NCBI GenBank assembly: GCA_963924555.1
Contig: OZ004598.1
Span: forward strand, 1,636,501-1,700,500
Source of the DNA: Crambe crambe
Lineage: Eukaryota > Porifera > Demospongiae > Poecilosclerida > Crambeidae
DNA length: 64,000 bases
Direction: 5' to 3'
Both the position numbers and the translations under genes were made by a program. A model generated the notes under the pieces. It had not been told where the DNA came from. It saw only the letters and a program-made list of their open reading frames with translations, and ran no database searches. Of this stretch, positions 22,901 through 34,701 are shown piece by piece (the first letter of the stretch is position 1; each line of letters begins with the position of its first letter).

Positions 22901-25900
22901 TGCACTAATCACTTGTAAGCATTTAAATTCCTCTGCGCACTTTAAGGGAAATTTTAAGGGGTTGTACTTTAGCAGAGGATGATAAACCAGCCATGAGCAT
23001 CTTCAAAGGGAGGATCCTTACAGGTGATACTTTATGAAATCACCCACAAACATTCCTTAATCCACTTCAAAGGGTATTAACCATCTCCACTTCAAGGGGC
23101 ATTTTGAGGGAATGTTATGCCCTCATCCGGTCGTCAAAACACTGACAGTTTCAAAGGAATATTGTGCCCATTTCATCCGGTCATCATAACACTGACAGTT
23201 TTGTTTACTATTGGCGTGTTGTTTGCTTTTCAGTATGAAGGTGGACGGAGCAAGGAGGACTTCATCCAGTTCTTGAATGAGAAGTGCAGCACTAACAGAC
23301 TCCCTGGAGGCAAGCTCAATGAAGATGTAAGTGTCTGTCCCACCTTCTCAAGTAGAAAGGGAAGAACGGGGGGGGGGGGGGGGGGGGCACCATGATGTAT
23401 TGGTGTACCAAAAGATGCTTAGTAATTGCCTATTATAGTAAAAATTGGATGATACTCAGCGAAGTCCCTCATATTACACATTTTGTTCCAACCTATATAT
23501 TTTATGGAGCCAATTTTCTCAAACATGTTTTGATGGAATTCTCCCAAACTTCTGTTATGTGTTCTGAAATGGTTGGACTATCTCCACACCAAAGCTCAGT
23601 CCCACTGCTACTAGTAGCTGTGAGTTTTGGAGAGCTAAATATGGCCCCCAAATGAATTCATCTACTTTGGACTGTCATATATGTACATATGTATGTGTGC
23701 ATGTTGCAGGCTGGAGTGGTCAAGCCAATGAATGACTTCGCTCAGAAGTTTATGAGTGAAATGGAAGAGAGAGAGGAAATCCTGTCGGAGGCCCAGGCTG
23801 CAGCAGAAGCACATGAGGACACAAGGTGTGTGGTGGTTGGGGGGAAGGGAGGTAAATAAGATTGGTTAATACAAAATGTGGTCAAACAGAGAATCCTCAG
23901 TCGCCTGGTTCCTTGAAAATGATTGTCTAGTGCCTATTGTATTACTGGCTCTGATGTACCTTCAGCAGGACAGCCTCCAGTGCCATAGAGGCATGGGTAG
24001 GGGGCCTTTTTTCAGTCACCACATCAAATAAGCGTCAATGAGTCTCTCTCCTTCCCTTGAGGAAGAAGCCATCATGTGTTACGGTTATAATCATTGTGGT
24101 AAGAAGCTAGGGGAAGAAGCCGTACCTAAAGTTTGTTATGATAAGCATTGTGGTATGAAGCTATGTAGGTATTTCTTGTAATGAATTTCCAAAAATCCTT
24201 TGTTTTTGAAAAGACCCCCTCCTCTGTGGTTTCTCTCTCTCTCTCCCCCTCCTCCTAGGGGCGGCTTATGATTATCGCTCTCACCTTCTAGAAAAGTCCC
24301 CACAGCAAGTCTGGTTAATTTAATCAGTCAGGTTTATTCCCAGTGTGTATTGGTAGCAACAGAGCACAAAAATATTATTCAAGTTTTAATAAGGGACCAA
24401 TATTTGAGGAGTAGGTCATATAAAACTGATTTAAAATCTAACATTTACCAACCGTATTATGAACTTTACATCCCAATTTTAATCTGACTCGTGATTGCTA
24501 TCTATAATCTATTTGCATTCACCTTGCCCCTTGATCATTCACTATAACTGCTATAACTTTCTCAATTCTTAACCAAATTCAAATTTCAAACACCAGCAGA
24601 GAGAGTGGATAATCAGCTCTCTGTTCATACATTAAACTAGAAGAATTGAGAATGTTATCAGGGGCAAGGTGAATGCAAACAGACTCTAGCAGTCTTGGGG
24701 TTATAATTTGGCCATTGTAGAACACATGACAGAAGTTTAGGGACATTTCATGGAAGTATTTGAGAATTGGCATTGAGAATGTTATCAGGGGCAAGGTGAA
24801 TGCAAACAGACTCTAGCAGTCTTGGGGCTATAATTTGGCCATTGTAGAACACATGACAGAAGTTTAGGGACATTTCATGGAAGTATTTGAGAATTGGCGA
24901 TTGCACTAAAAGTGCTGGATCATAATGCTAGAGTAAAGTTTTTGTCATGCATCCAGTAGCAATAGGTATGATCAGCATCTCCAAAAATTTAATGATGAAG
25001 AAAAAGTGTCCCTTCTTCGTGGCATTATACACTGCATAATATGCAAGCAATTACTACCTGTTAATGAGACTGTTATTGGTTTATATTTGGTGTGGGCGCA
25101 TGAATAATAATAATATCTTAAAGCCACAAAGGGGAAAATCCAAACTCTAATCATCAGTAAATAGTCTATTGATGCAAATTTGGTAACTGATGTACCAAGC
25201 ACTCCAATATTCCCCTTAATTCCAATCTCTGCATCAAAGGTGTTGACCGCTATCGTTATTTGGTCATTTGTTATGATAAGTTCCTGACCCTTTGGATCCT
25301 AAGGGACTATTTGAGTAACGCTACTCCATTGTTTGATTGAGCGTTGGGGGGGCTTTTGGAGTGCTGCTGCGTGTCCTGTCCATTCTTATGCTACTTGTGG
25401 GGATTTTTGCAATGCTGCTGCACCATTCTTGATTTGCTGCATGTACTATTTATCAGATTTTGTTCCATCCTTATGCTACTCTGGGGACTTTTGCAATCAG
25501 ATTCGTTCCATCCTTATGCTGATCACTGCTGCATGTTGAGTCGTTCCATTCTTATGGGGGGCATTTGCAATGCTGCTGCGTGTTCAGACTCGTTCCATCC
25601 TTAAGCTACTCTTGGGGGAATTTGCAGTACTGCTGTGTGTTCTGTTTATCAGAGTCGTGGGGGCTTTTGTGCATGTATTATTTTTTTTCCTGTTATCAGT
25701 CGTTCCATTCTTGTGCTACTGCTGAGAGTGTTCCGTTTTCTCTTTGAGGGGATTTTATTTTGCTTTGAACGTTCTTAATTATGTAGGAACCATCCAGGTC
25801 TTTGGGTGACAGTGCTTACACACTGTCTGACATCAAATGCAGGAACAATCCCTCCCCCAGAGTGACCTCTTTGCCCTCATGTTCTATGGGTAGCTGCAAC

Positions 25901-28611
25901 AGTCTGTGTATGGTCCTAACTCATAGCGTATCATTTTTTTTTGCTCCATCCGACTATGAATGAAAGGAATATTGGTAATGCTCCATATCAAATAATCAAA
26001 TCCCCTTGCCCCTGCCTTTTGAACTGTTCAATTCTCAGCTGTCTTGTCCTCATTGGGCATATCTTCCACTGGAATCTCTTTATGAGGCTGCAAGCCCCAC
26101 GTCATCCTGTTTATTGTGGAACATCTATTTAAAGGACGATGGAGCATTTGATTTGAAGATTGGATTGGGATCTTTGAAGTGGAACAGACTCAGTCCAACA
26201 TGGGAAGTGTTTCATTGAGCAACATTAGGGGAAAAAGAAATGGACTGTTATTCACCATGCCTTATCATGTCAAAGAACTCACAACATTCTGCAAACATCT
26301 ATTGACAGATGACCATGCAAGGAGTTGGGACTTCATATGTCCTTGCCAGGGGGACCTACATACATACATGTAGCATACGTAACAGTTAGCTGGGACTACT
26401 TCATGTAACATACATAACAAAGCTGGGACTACTACAATCCATTATTGCCGGAGGGACCTAGGTACGATGATTATATACAACACTTGTCATTATTGCCCAA
26501 GGCACATACGCAACACAGCTGGGACTTCTAATATGTACTTCTAAAAAAAAAAATTAAAATTAAATTTTTAAAAATTCTAAAAGTTAGCCATTGATCTTTG
26601 TTACCACAGCAGCTGGAGGGGATTGCTGCATTCCAGTTGGTAAATCTCCTGGAAAGGAGAGTAAAAGGATTGTATCTTATGACTACTAACATTACTCACT
26701 TCTTAAAATTAAGATGCAGTGATAACTTGTGTGTCTGTTGTAAGTTGCTGTGTATCAGAATTATTATTATCTCTGTTAAACCAGCCATAACTGTTGCGCA
26801 TGCAACAATTCTTTTCTTAATATATACCTCTGTTAAGCCTGTAATGTAACTCATAATTAATTATACATGCCAATTCATTTCTTAAAACCTCAATTCATTT
26901 CTTAAAGCACATACCTCTATTAACCTGCAATGGTTGCTTCTATAACTGTTACATATGCTAATTCTTTTCTTAAAGTATATACCTCTGTACATGCCAATTC
27001 ATTTCTTAAAACCTCAATTCTTAAAGCACATACCTCTATTAACCTGCAATGGTTGCTTCTATAACATTACTGTTACATATGCTAATTCTTTTCTTAAAGT
27101 ATATACCTCTGTACATGCCAATTCATTTCTTAAAACCTCAATTCTTAAAAGCACATACCTCCAATGGTATAACATAAAATTTAATAAGGAAAAAAATTTT
27201 CTCTGTGATAATGATCTGTACAATCTGCAGTTTTCCAAGTGACGTGATGTTTATTACTATTTTTTAACTTCAACTAGAATTTGATGATTGGGTGCTTGAT
27301 AATCAAATTTGGTTAGCACCTCTTCCGGACTTCAGGCCAGAATTTAGTGCTGTCTCATGGTTCGTATCAAAATTTCCTTCCGCACCACTACCTAGCATTT
27401 CTTGTTTACATCCCTTTCTTCCAATAACTTACTAGCTGAATGGAACTATCACCATTAATGGTTTTCCTATGAAGTTATTGTCAAACCACAGACTTCCCAT
27501 ATGTAATGATTTTTTTTCCCGGTGCATTCTATACATAGCACGGTTACTAAGTGGAATTTTTATTGGTTACTAAGTGGAATTTTATTGGGTTGATTAAAAA
27601 AATAGTAACTACATAATTATCTATGAGCACTCATTACTGGGTATCGCCACACAACTATCTTGGGGAACTGAATGTTCCTGTGAAGTCAAGTAAGTCCATT
27701 GTGGAAGGAGAAGCCTCTGTAAGGATGACGTTGTGATAACTCCACTATTTCTGGGAGCTGAGGGGAAAGTGTGTTCTTGATGGTATTCATGATGGTTTCT
27801 AGGCAGCGGTTGGAGTGATAAGAGAGTTGTGGTTACACAAGTGCCTTCAGGGGTTACCTGTATAGCTATTCTTTATCTGTGGTTTGTTTACAAATCAAAT
27901 TTTTGGGAAGTAAACAATTTTGAACTCTTTTGTTGTTGTTGTTTTTGAAGGCATATTATATGCAGTTGAAAGCATATAAACAATTTTGATCTGTTGTTGT
28001 GCATATTTGATGCTAGTGTGTAAACTTGTGCAGTGTTTGAAACAAAGTATGATAAAGGCAGTAATATGTGTGTACATACTTATGATACTCCCATTGTGTG
28101 TGTCTGGCTCTTAGGAATATCATATGGCAAATGATTGGGCACCGCTGGTGGATGCATGACATTTTTTTGCTATGGTCATAACTCTTTCCTGCATAGCCAC
28201 ATTCACTCGGTATTAATTAAATCAATACTTAAAACTCTTCCTTTTTGATGTGAAATCGGCTACTAGATTGCTTTTATCATTATGTGATTGTGTCCTGATT
28301 TTCATGGTAATTAATTATAAGCACTCTAGTTAGTTGCTTTATGAAGTTTTCTCCTCTTGTGGTTGCAGTGCTGCAGGTTACTATGTCAAAGTGATGAAGA
28401 AGATTCTCGATAAAGGAAATGAGTTTGTCAAAAAAGAGTACGAACGTTTGGGCCGAATTCTAGGTATGCAAAGTTTATTTCTTCTAGACAATAATAATGT
28501 GCTCCACTCTGATAATAATTATTTTGCTCTCCTGCAGATGGTGACATCAGTATGAAGAAGAATGATGAACTAACACGAAAAAGAAATGTCTTGCGGAAGT
28601 TTGAGCTATGA
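19987..28611 (+). CDS. Protein disulfide isomerase, a-a-D type (two thioredoxin domains plus ERp29-like C domain)
   Basis: ER thiol-disulfide oxidoreductase. Exons 19987-20076, 20127-20172, 21024-21207, 21434-21606, 21825-21895, 21974-22023, 22082-22145, 23234-23326, 23710-23825, 28369-28463, 28538-28611 give 1056 nt, 351 aa. A signal peptide (MCFLCVAILVGVLLPANG) leads two thioredoxin domains, each with a WCGHC active site (46-50 and 165-169) whose Trp codon is split by an intron at the same place, and with FPTLKFFPKG/FPTIKFFPKD cis-Pro loops. A helical C-terminal region (about 255-351, ending LDKGNEFVKKEYERLGRIL) fits the ERp29 C-terminal D domain. This layout is best known from fungal, plant and Dictyostelium ERp38/PDI-D proteins. 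The last four residues are KFEL, a KDEL-like end. Intron 9 is 4.5 kb while the others are mostly short. Confidence 0.93.
20403..20910. mobile_element. DNA-transposon-derived element in PDI intron 2
   Basis: The ends read TCTATAGACCATTTTTTTTT and, inverted, AAAAAATGGTCTATAGA; the adjoining GTGTGACTCAT / ATGTGACTACAC text also pairs. Length is about 508 bp. No open frame of transposase size is present, so it is non-autonomous. Confidence 0.75.
20947..20974 (+). pseudogene. Decayed copy of the start of PDI exon 3
   Basis: The text TAGGGTGTAGTCATTGTAAGAGATTGG lies 76 bp upstream of the real acceptor and start of exon 3 (TTAGGGTGTGGTCATTGCAAGAGATTGG at 21020). Two C-to-T/G-to-A type changes abolish the CGHC codons. 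Flanking CCCTTTACCAT text is also repeated, so the unit is a small local duplication. Confidence 0.75.
24645..24898. repeat. Two-copy 127-bp tandem duplication
   Basis: The unit GAGAATGTTATCAGGGGCAA...GTATTTGAGAATTGGC occurs twice in direct order with almost no differences (a single T/C change in CTTGGGGYTATAA), so the duplication is recent. Confidence 0.9.
25330..25745. repeat. Degenerate tandem repeat (CGTTCCATCCTTATGCTACT units)
   Basis: Five to six diverged units combine TTCCATYCTTATGCTACT, TTTTGCAATGCTGCTGC and TGGGGGCTTTT phrases at roughly 60-80 bp spacing. The small open frames here arise from the repeat. Confidence 0.75.
26866..27165. repeat. About 124-bp tandem repeat, 2.5 copies
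   Basis: Units read ACATGCCAATTCATTTCTTA, then AACCTCAATTCTTAAAGCAC, CCTGCAATGGTTGCTTCTAT and CATATGCTAATTCTTTTCTT, and repeat at 124 bp. Confidence 0.88.
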
Positions 28612-29102
28612 GTATATAACTGACTATTATTCTGTCTTAGCCTTTTATGATAGAATGAAATTTGTAGGTGAAATTAAATATTATTAATGCACAGCATAAA
28701 TAATTTATTACACAATTTTTTTTTTTTTTTTTTTTTTTAAAGGACAAACATTTGAGGTAAATAAACTGTATGGTTATAAATACTGATAATGGTTTGAAGG
28801 ATCTGCACCATAGAGTGTAATGATGGCCAAACTTATTTCCAAGGGTCATGAGTGTAAGCTCCTGACCTGAAAGAAAAGATTCAGTTTTAGTTTTGAGCAT
28901 GTTCGTGATCATGCAACAAGGACATGAAAAAATAATTACTACCTGGTATATACTAGTAAGCTGCAACACAACAGTACAGTACTATTTCTATAGACTATCT
29001 GTACTATCTATTTGTACTATTTCTATAGGAAATAGAGCAGAAAAAAATGAATTAGCTACATAGAAAATTGTAATGTTATTATCTAACAAAAATCTCCCAA
29101 TT

Positions 29103-29384
29103 ACAGTCAAACCTCAGTTATCTGGACACCTTTGTCCAAATTTTTTTTTTTTTCCAGGCTACCAGATAAGTGAAATAGAGGTTATGTTGGTTGTTTAGAA
29201 TTTTTTTCATAGCTGGTACTAACAATTAGTACAGTGTAGCTTCTTGTTATGCAGTTGCTAAATATGTGCCTGTGCAAAGCACTCTCAGAAAACAATGTCA
29301 AGATCCATCTTGTAGTGCATTTTTCCCCCAATAAACAAGGTTCAGGATAATGGAGGTGCTGATAACCAAGGTTACATGTCTGTA
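29103..29384. mobile_element. MITE with pogo/Tc1-like ends
   Basis: The left end CAGTCAAACCTCAGTTATCT and the right end (GGTGCTGATAACCAAGGTTA, inverted) are imperfect complements, and TA flanks fit a Tc1/mariner-superfamily target. About 280 bp, non-coding. The ends are approximate. Confidence 0.6.
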
Positions 29385-30085
29385 CTGTACTACTTCATGC
29401 AAAATGCTTTTTTACTATGGGTGAATGATAATCATTTTAATCAAAGCAAACAGAGGTGTCTTAATTTCAGGGGTGAATACAACAGAAAAGGCCATCAGAC
29501 AAACAAACCTGCAAGTTCTGTATCTGCTGCTGCAAGGACAAAGAGTACAATGATAATAGCTGGAGTGGACTTACCTAGCTACTAGCTAATCCATGCATGG
29601 CTTACTACATTGTGGCCGGCATAGGTTTGGGTGAGGGGACTCTGCCACCAGTGATCATTGCTGATCTATCATTTGTAGGCCTCCTATAAAACTGATAAAT
29701 CATCAGGGGGATTAAAACCGAGTGATTGGGCAAGCAACACTGTCTGATGTATGACTCTACATGTACCTGCCATGATGATAGAATGTCTTGATTTTTCCTG
29801 CGCATTACTAAGCCACTGATCTGGTCTTTGGGCATGCATTGGTGGGAGGAAATTGTCACTATCAAGTCAGTTGTGGTTCAATATCTCTAACTTACCAGGT
29901 GCTACACTCACTGGTTCAGCAAATTGACAGTTCAGATTGGCAAGAGTCTTCTGCCAGTTCTGAGTATAACTTCTGCAGAGTACGAAATGTTGATCAATCA
30001 CAAGGCTATAATAATAAATTCCTGCTTCTATTATTATGAGATGTGCATACATGCAGGGTCTAAAAGTCATAATTTTGAGAGCAAG

Positions 30086-30262
30086 GCTATTAATTACAGC
30101 AGTAAAGGACACTCCAACAAACCTCTCAACAAAGGACAGTCTAGAAGTAACCCTTGTATCTGTATGCACTCTATACAAAACAACCTCCAAAAGAGGACAA
30201 CCTCTCTACTAAGGACAAAGACTGGGTCCCAATTATGTCCATTATTCAAAGGTTCCACTGTA
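30086..30262. mobile_element. Dispersed MITE copy (CTGGGTCCCAA family)
   Basis: Shares AAAAGAGGACAACCTCTCTA and ACTGGGTCCCAATTATGTCC with the copies near 6548 and 49868, and ends in AAGGTTCCACTGTA. Non-coding. Confidence 0.6.
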
Positions 30263-30531
30263 TTATGCTAACAAGCCATAATTATTATGGCTTATAATAA
30301 TTATAATGATACCAAGTCTTACACATTTTCAACTGGAGTGTATGTTTTCACTGACTTTGCTAGTTTTCTGTCCATTAATTCCTATTGCGATATTAAGAAT
30401 ACAATCGTGCAGTTATGATTAACATTAAACATTTAGCTTAAATTCATTGGGACAAGCTTCAAGATAGCTACATGTTTGGAATGCAATGCAAGTGTATTTA
30501 TTCTTTAAGAATTCTGTGAATAAACATCATG

Positions 30532-31992
<1,461 letters not shown>

Positions 31993-33360
31993 ATGGATTA
32001 CAGTGTTGCTTACTGCCTTCTAGTTACTCTAAGTTTCGTTGCATCTCAGTCAATGAATATCAACGATATTCATTATCGTCTTCGGTCCAAGGAGATCCAA
32101 TATGTGAGACTCAGTAACATCAACAGCATCAACCATGGGAACGTGTCTGAGCTCTATCAGAGAGTGATTGAGACCGACCAATTACTGACAGCTCTCAAGG
32201 GAGAAATGGTAGGTATTATTATAACTCCATTCTTTCCATTTTGAGCTATTATAATATAATATTCACATGCTTAGTGTATCCAACATTAATTTTGAGGTCC
32301 CATGAAACTGCAAAGACTAGCCCCACCCCCCATCTTGGCTGACCATTTCAGTGTATATGTATCAAAGGGCTTAGGCATAGTTAGCTAGTCTCGGTGCAGC
32401 TGAATCAGGAGTGTTCTGCTTGATGGTTCTCAGCCTGTCAAAACACATGTCTTTTAAGACGTAGTGAACCTAGCTAGGTAGATTAAAGAGTTGTAGGGAG
32501 AAAATTGATGAGACACAGGACTCGTGTCATGTCCTGACTAAAGAGATGTCCTGTTGGCTACTTCAAAATATAAAGTTGCTATCGGGGAAGAGATTTCTGC
32601 TGTGGTTTAACTATGATATTTATTATGACTGTAGGGAAAACGCTTGAATGAAAGCACACCTCGACCTCACCATCACTGCTTTATACCCGAGCGAAGTCTC
32701 TCCAACCTTTGTTCCTATAACAGTAATGGCAGCACTCAAGGTCTTCGCTGTGACCAGTACATGCTGGCTAACTTCCCAGGAGCCATTGAGAGGGCTATAT
32801 CATACGAGGGACAACACTTCCACAACCAAGAAACAAACGTCATGTTTCAAATCAGGAACCACCTCGAGAACATCCGCTCGGCTCTTGCCAATCTAACTGG
32901 TTTATCTGTGAATGAAACAACACCAATAGAGAGTCAGGACATTGAGCCATGTAGGAGAAGAGGAGTACCTTCTCTGGTTTATTACAGACGGGAGGTGGAG
33001 AATAGACAAGAAGTGAGAGGGCTTCAGGTGAGAGGAGAAGAGGAACCTCAGGTGAATGGTCAGTATGGCTCAGAGGAAGGGACTGGTGGTCAGAGACGGA
33101 CATCTTCAAGGACCAATTATGAAAGGAGTGGGGAAGAAGAAGAGACTGGACAGCAGAGAAGAGTTGGCACTACCACACTCACTCCGACCACTTCCACCAC
33201 AGCCACACCCACAACACCCACACCCACAACAGCCACACCCATACCCTCTAGGTGTACAACCATCAGTAGCCCTAGTGATCAATACATCTACATCTTCGAG
33301 CTCTGGTATGCGATGTACTACACCCAGCTTGACCTTTCCCAGATGAAAAACTGTTTGTGA
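31993..33360 (+). CDS. Secreted, Thr/Pro-rich (mucin-like) orphan protein
   Basis: Two exons (31993-32208, 32635-33360) give 942 nt, 313 aa. The start is a classical signal peptide (MDYSVAYCLLVTLSFVAS). After it come a helical stretch (VSELYQRVIETDQLLTALKG), three closely set Cys (HHCFIPE, NLCSYN, LRCDQY), a conserved-looking helical part (ANFPGAIERAISYEG), a charged Glu/Arg/Gln linker and a Thr/Pro tract (TTLTPTTSTTATPTTP). The tail has two more Cys and ends KNCL. Several N-glycosylation sequons are present (NVS, NES, NGS, NLT, NET). No known domain is recognised. The N-terminal half could be a small helical secreted ligand carried on a mucin-like stalk; that is inference from composition only. 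Confidence 0.8.
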
Positions 33361-34701
33361 AGAGGCCATACATTGCAATGAAACGACGGACTATGGAACT
33401 ACATGTAGCTAGCTAGCTAATTATAAAATGATTCTATGTTTTGTTTGTTCTTCAAGGCTAGAATTGCTAGCTGTTTTATTTTCATAGCTACTGTACTTGT
33501 ACTTGTGTAGGTTAGCAGCTCATTAATTTTCATTGAATTAAACTGCGTGATATCTATTTAAAGCTAAAGCACAAGCCTCCTATAAATAGTTACAGGATTG
33601 GCTTGTAGCTAGACTGCTAGTTATAGTGAAACCATGCACTCTAATCTGGCCACTCCACCACGTACGTGTTCATGTCCCAATACCAACAGGACCTAGCTAT
33701 CCTTCTAATCGGACCACCCCATCATGTCTCAACACCAACAAGAGTCCCTTCTATAATGTCACTTGGACAGTTAAGAGGAGAGAGCATGAAACTTGCACAT
33801 CTGTTGCTATAATTATATATCTCCTAATCTTTTACCCAACCCAAGGTCTTTTACCAAGGTCTTTATCAAGGTCTTTTACCAAGGTCTTTTACCCAACCCA
33901 AGGTCTTTATCAAGGTCTTTTACCAAGGTCTTTTACCCAACCCAAGGTCTTTATCAAGGTCTTTTACCAAGGTATTTTACCAAGGTCTTTTACCCAACCC
34001 AAGGTCTTTTACCAAGGTCTTTTACCCAACCCAAGGTCTTTATCAAGGTCTTTTACCCAACCCAAGGTCTTTATCAAGGTCTTTTACCAAGGTCTTTTAC
34101 CCAACCCAAGGTCTTTATCAAGGTCTTTTACCAAGGTCTTTTACCCAACCCAAGGTCTTTATCAAGGTCTTTTACCAAGGTCTTTTACCCAACCCAAGGT
34201 CTTTATCAAGGTCTTTTACCAAGGTCTTTTACCCAACCCAAGGTCTTTATCAAGGTCTTTTACCAAGGTCTTTTACCCAACCCAAGGTCTTTATCAAGGT
34301 CTTTTACCAAGGTCTTTTACCCAACCCAAGGTCTTTATCAAGGTCTTTTACCAAGGTATTTTACCAAGGTCTTTTACCCAACCCAAGGTCTTTTACCAAG
34401 GTCTTTTACCCAACCCAAGGTCTTTATCAAGGTCTTTTACCCAACCCAAGGTCTTTATCAAGGTCTTTTACCAAGGTATTTTACCAAGGTCTTTTACCCA
34501 ACCCAAGGTCTTTTACCAAGGTCTTTTTTACCCAACCCAAGGTCTTCTACCAAGGTCTTTTTTACCCAAGGCCATATTCAAAATTTTACAATAATAGCTC
34601 AATGAAAATCTTTAAAAAGTGAGTAATGAATTTGAATGTTAAAAAGATTGAACACCAATGCATTAATAAAAAACAAAGAAGTTGTGAATTTTACAACTAC
34701 A
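33361..34701. other. Intergenic region occupied mainly by a satellite
   Basis: Between the secreted orphan's stop and the ENTR1 stop. Apart from the nested satellite (33829-34570) the remainder is AT-rich and shows nothing supportable. Confidence 0.8.
33829..34570. repeat. Nested satellite: 13-bp monomer in 44-bp higher-order units
   Basis: The monomer AAGGTCTTTTACC occurs in three variants (AAGGTCTTTATC, AAGGTCTTTTACC, AAGGTCTTTTACCCAACCC) that follow each other in fixed order to make a 44-bp unit, repeated about 17 times with few changes. Blocks with a missing or added monomer (AAGGTATTTTACC) occur around 33965, 34355 and 34480 and are themselves repeated. Long open frames here on the plus strand come from the repeat and are not genes. 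Confidence 0.95.

Larger units (their letters stand above)
23826..28368. other. Large repeat-rich intron 9 of the PDI gene
   Basis: The 4.5-kb interval between the exon ending ...AHEDTR and the exon beginning SAAGYYVK holds tandem repeats of several kinds (separate entries) and no supported nested gene. Its G-run neighbour at 23370-23387 lies in the preceding intron. Confidence 0.75.
28612..30531. other. Intergenic region between PDI and the 110-aa orphan
   Basis: No exon chain is supported. It contains a T-run (28720-28738), one pogo/Tc1-like MITE (about 29103-29384) and one CTGGGTCCCAA-family MITE (about 30086-30262). PDI and the orphan gene converge here, so both 3' UTRs lie inside it. 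Confidence 0.65.

Noticed and set aside
33626-34605. Two long plus-strand frames (322 and 270 aa) of LPRSFTQPKVF type
   Set aside because: Pure translation of the 44-bp satellite, open in two frames at once; no codon bias or gene structure.
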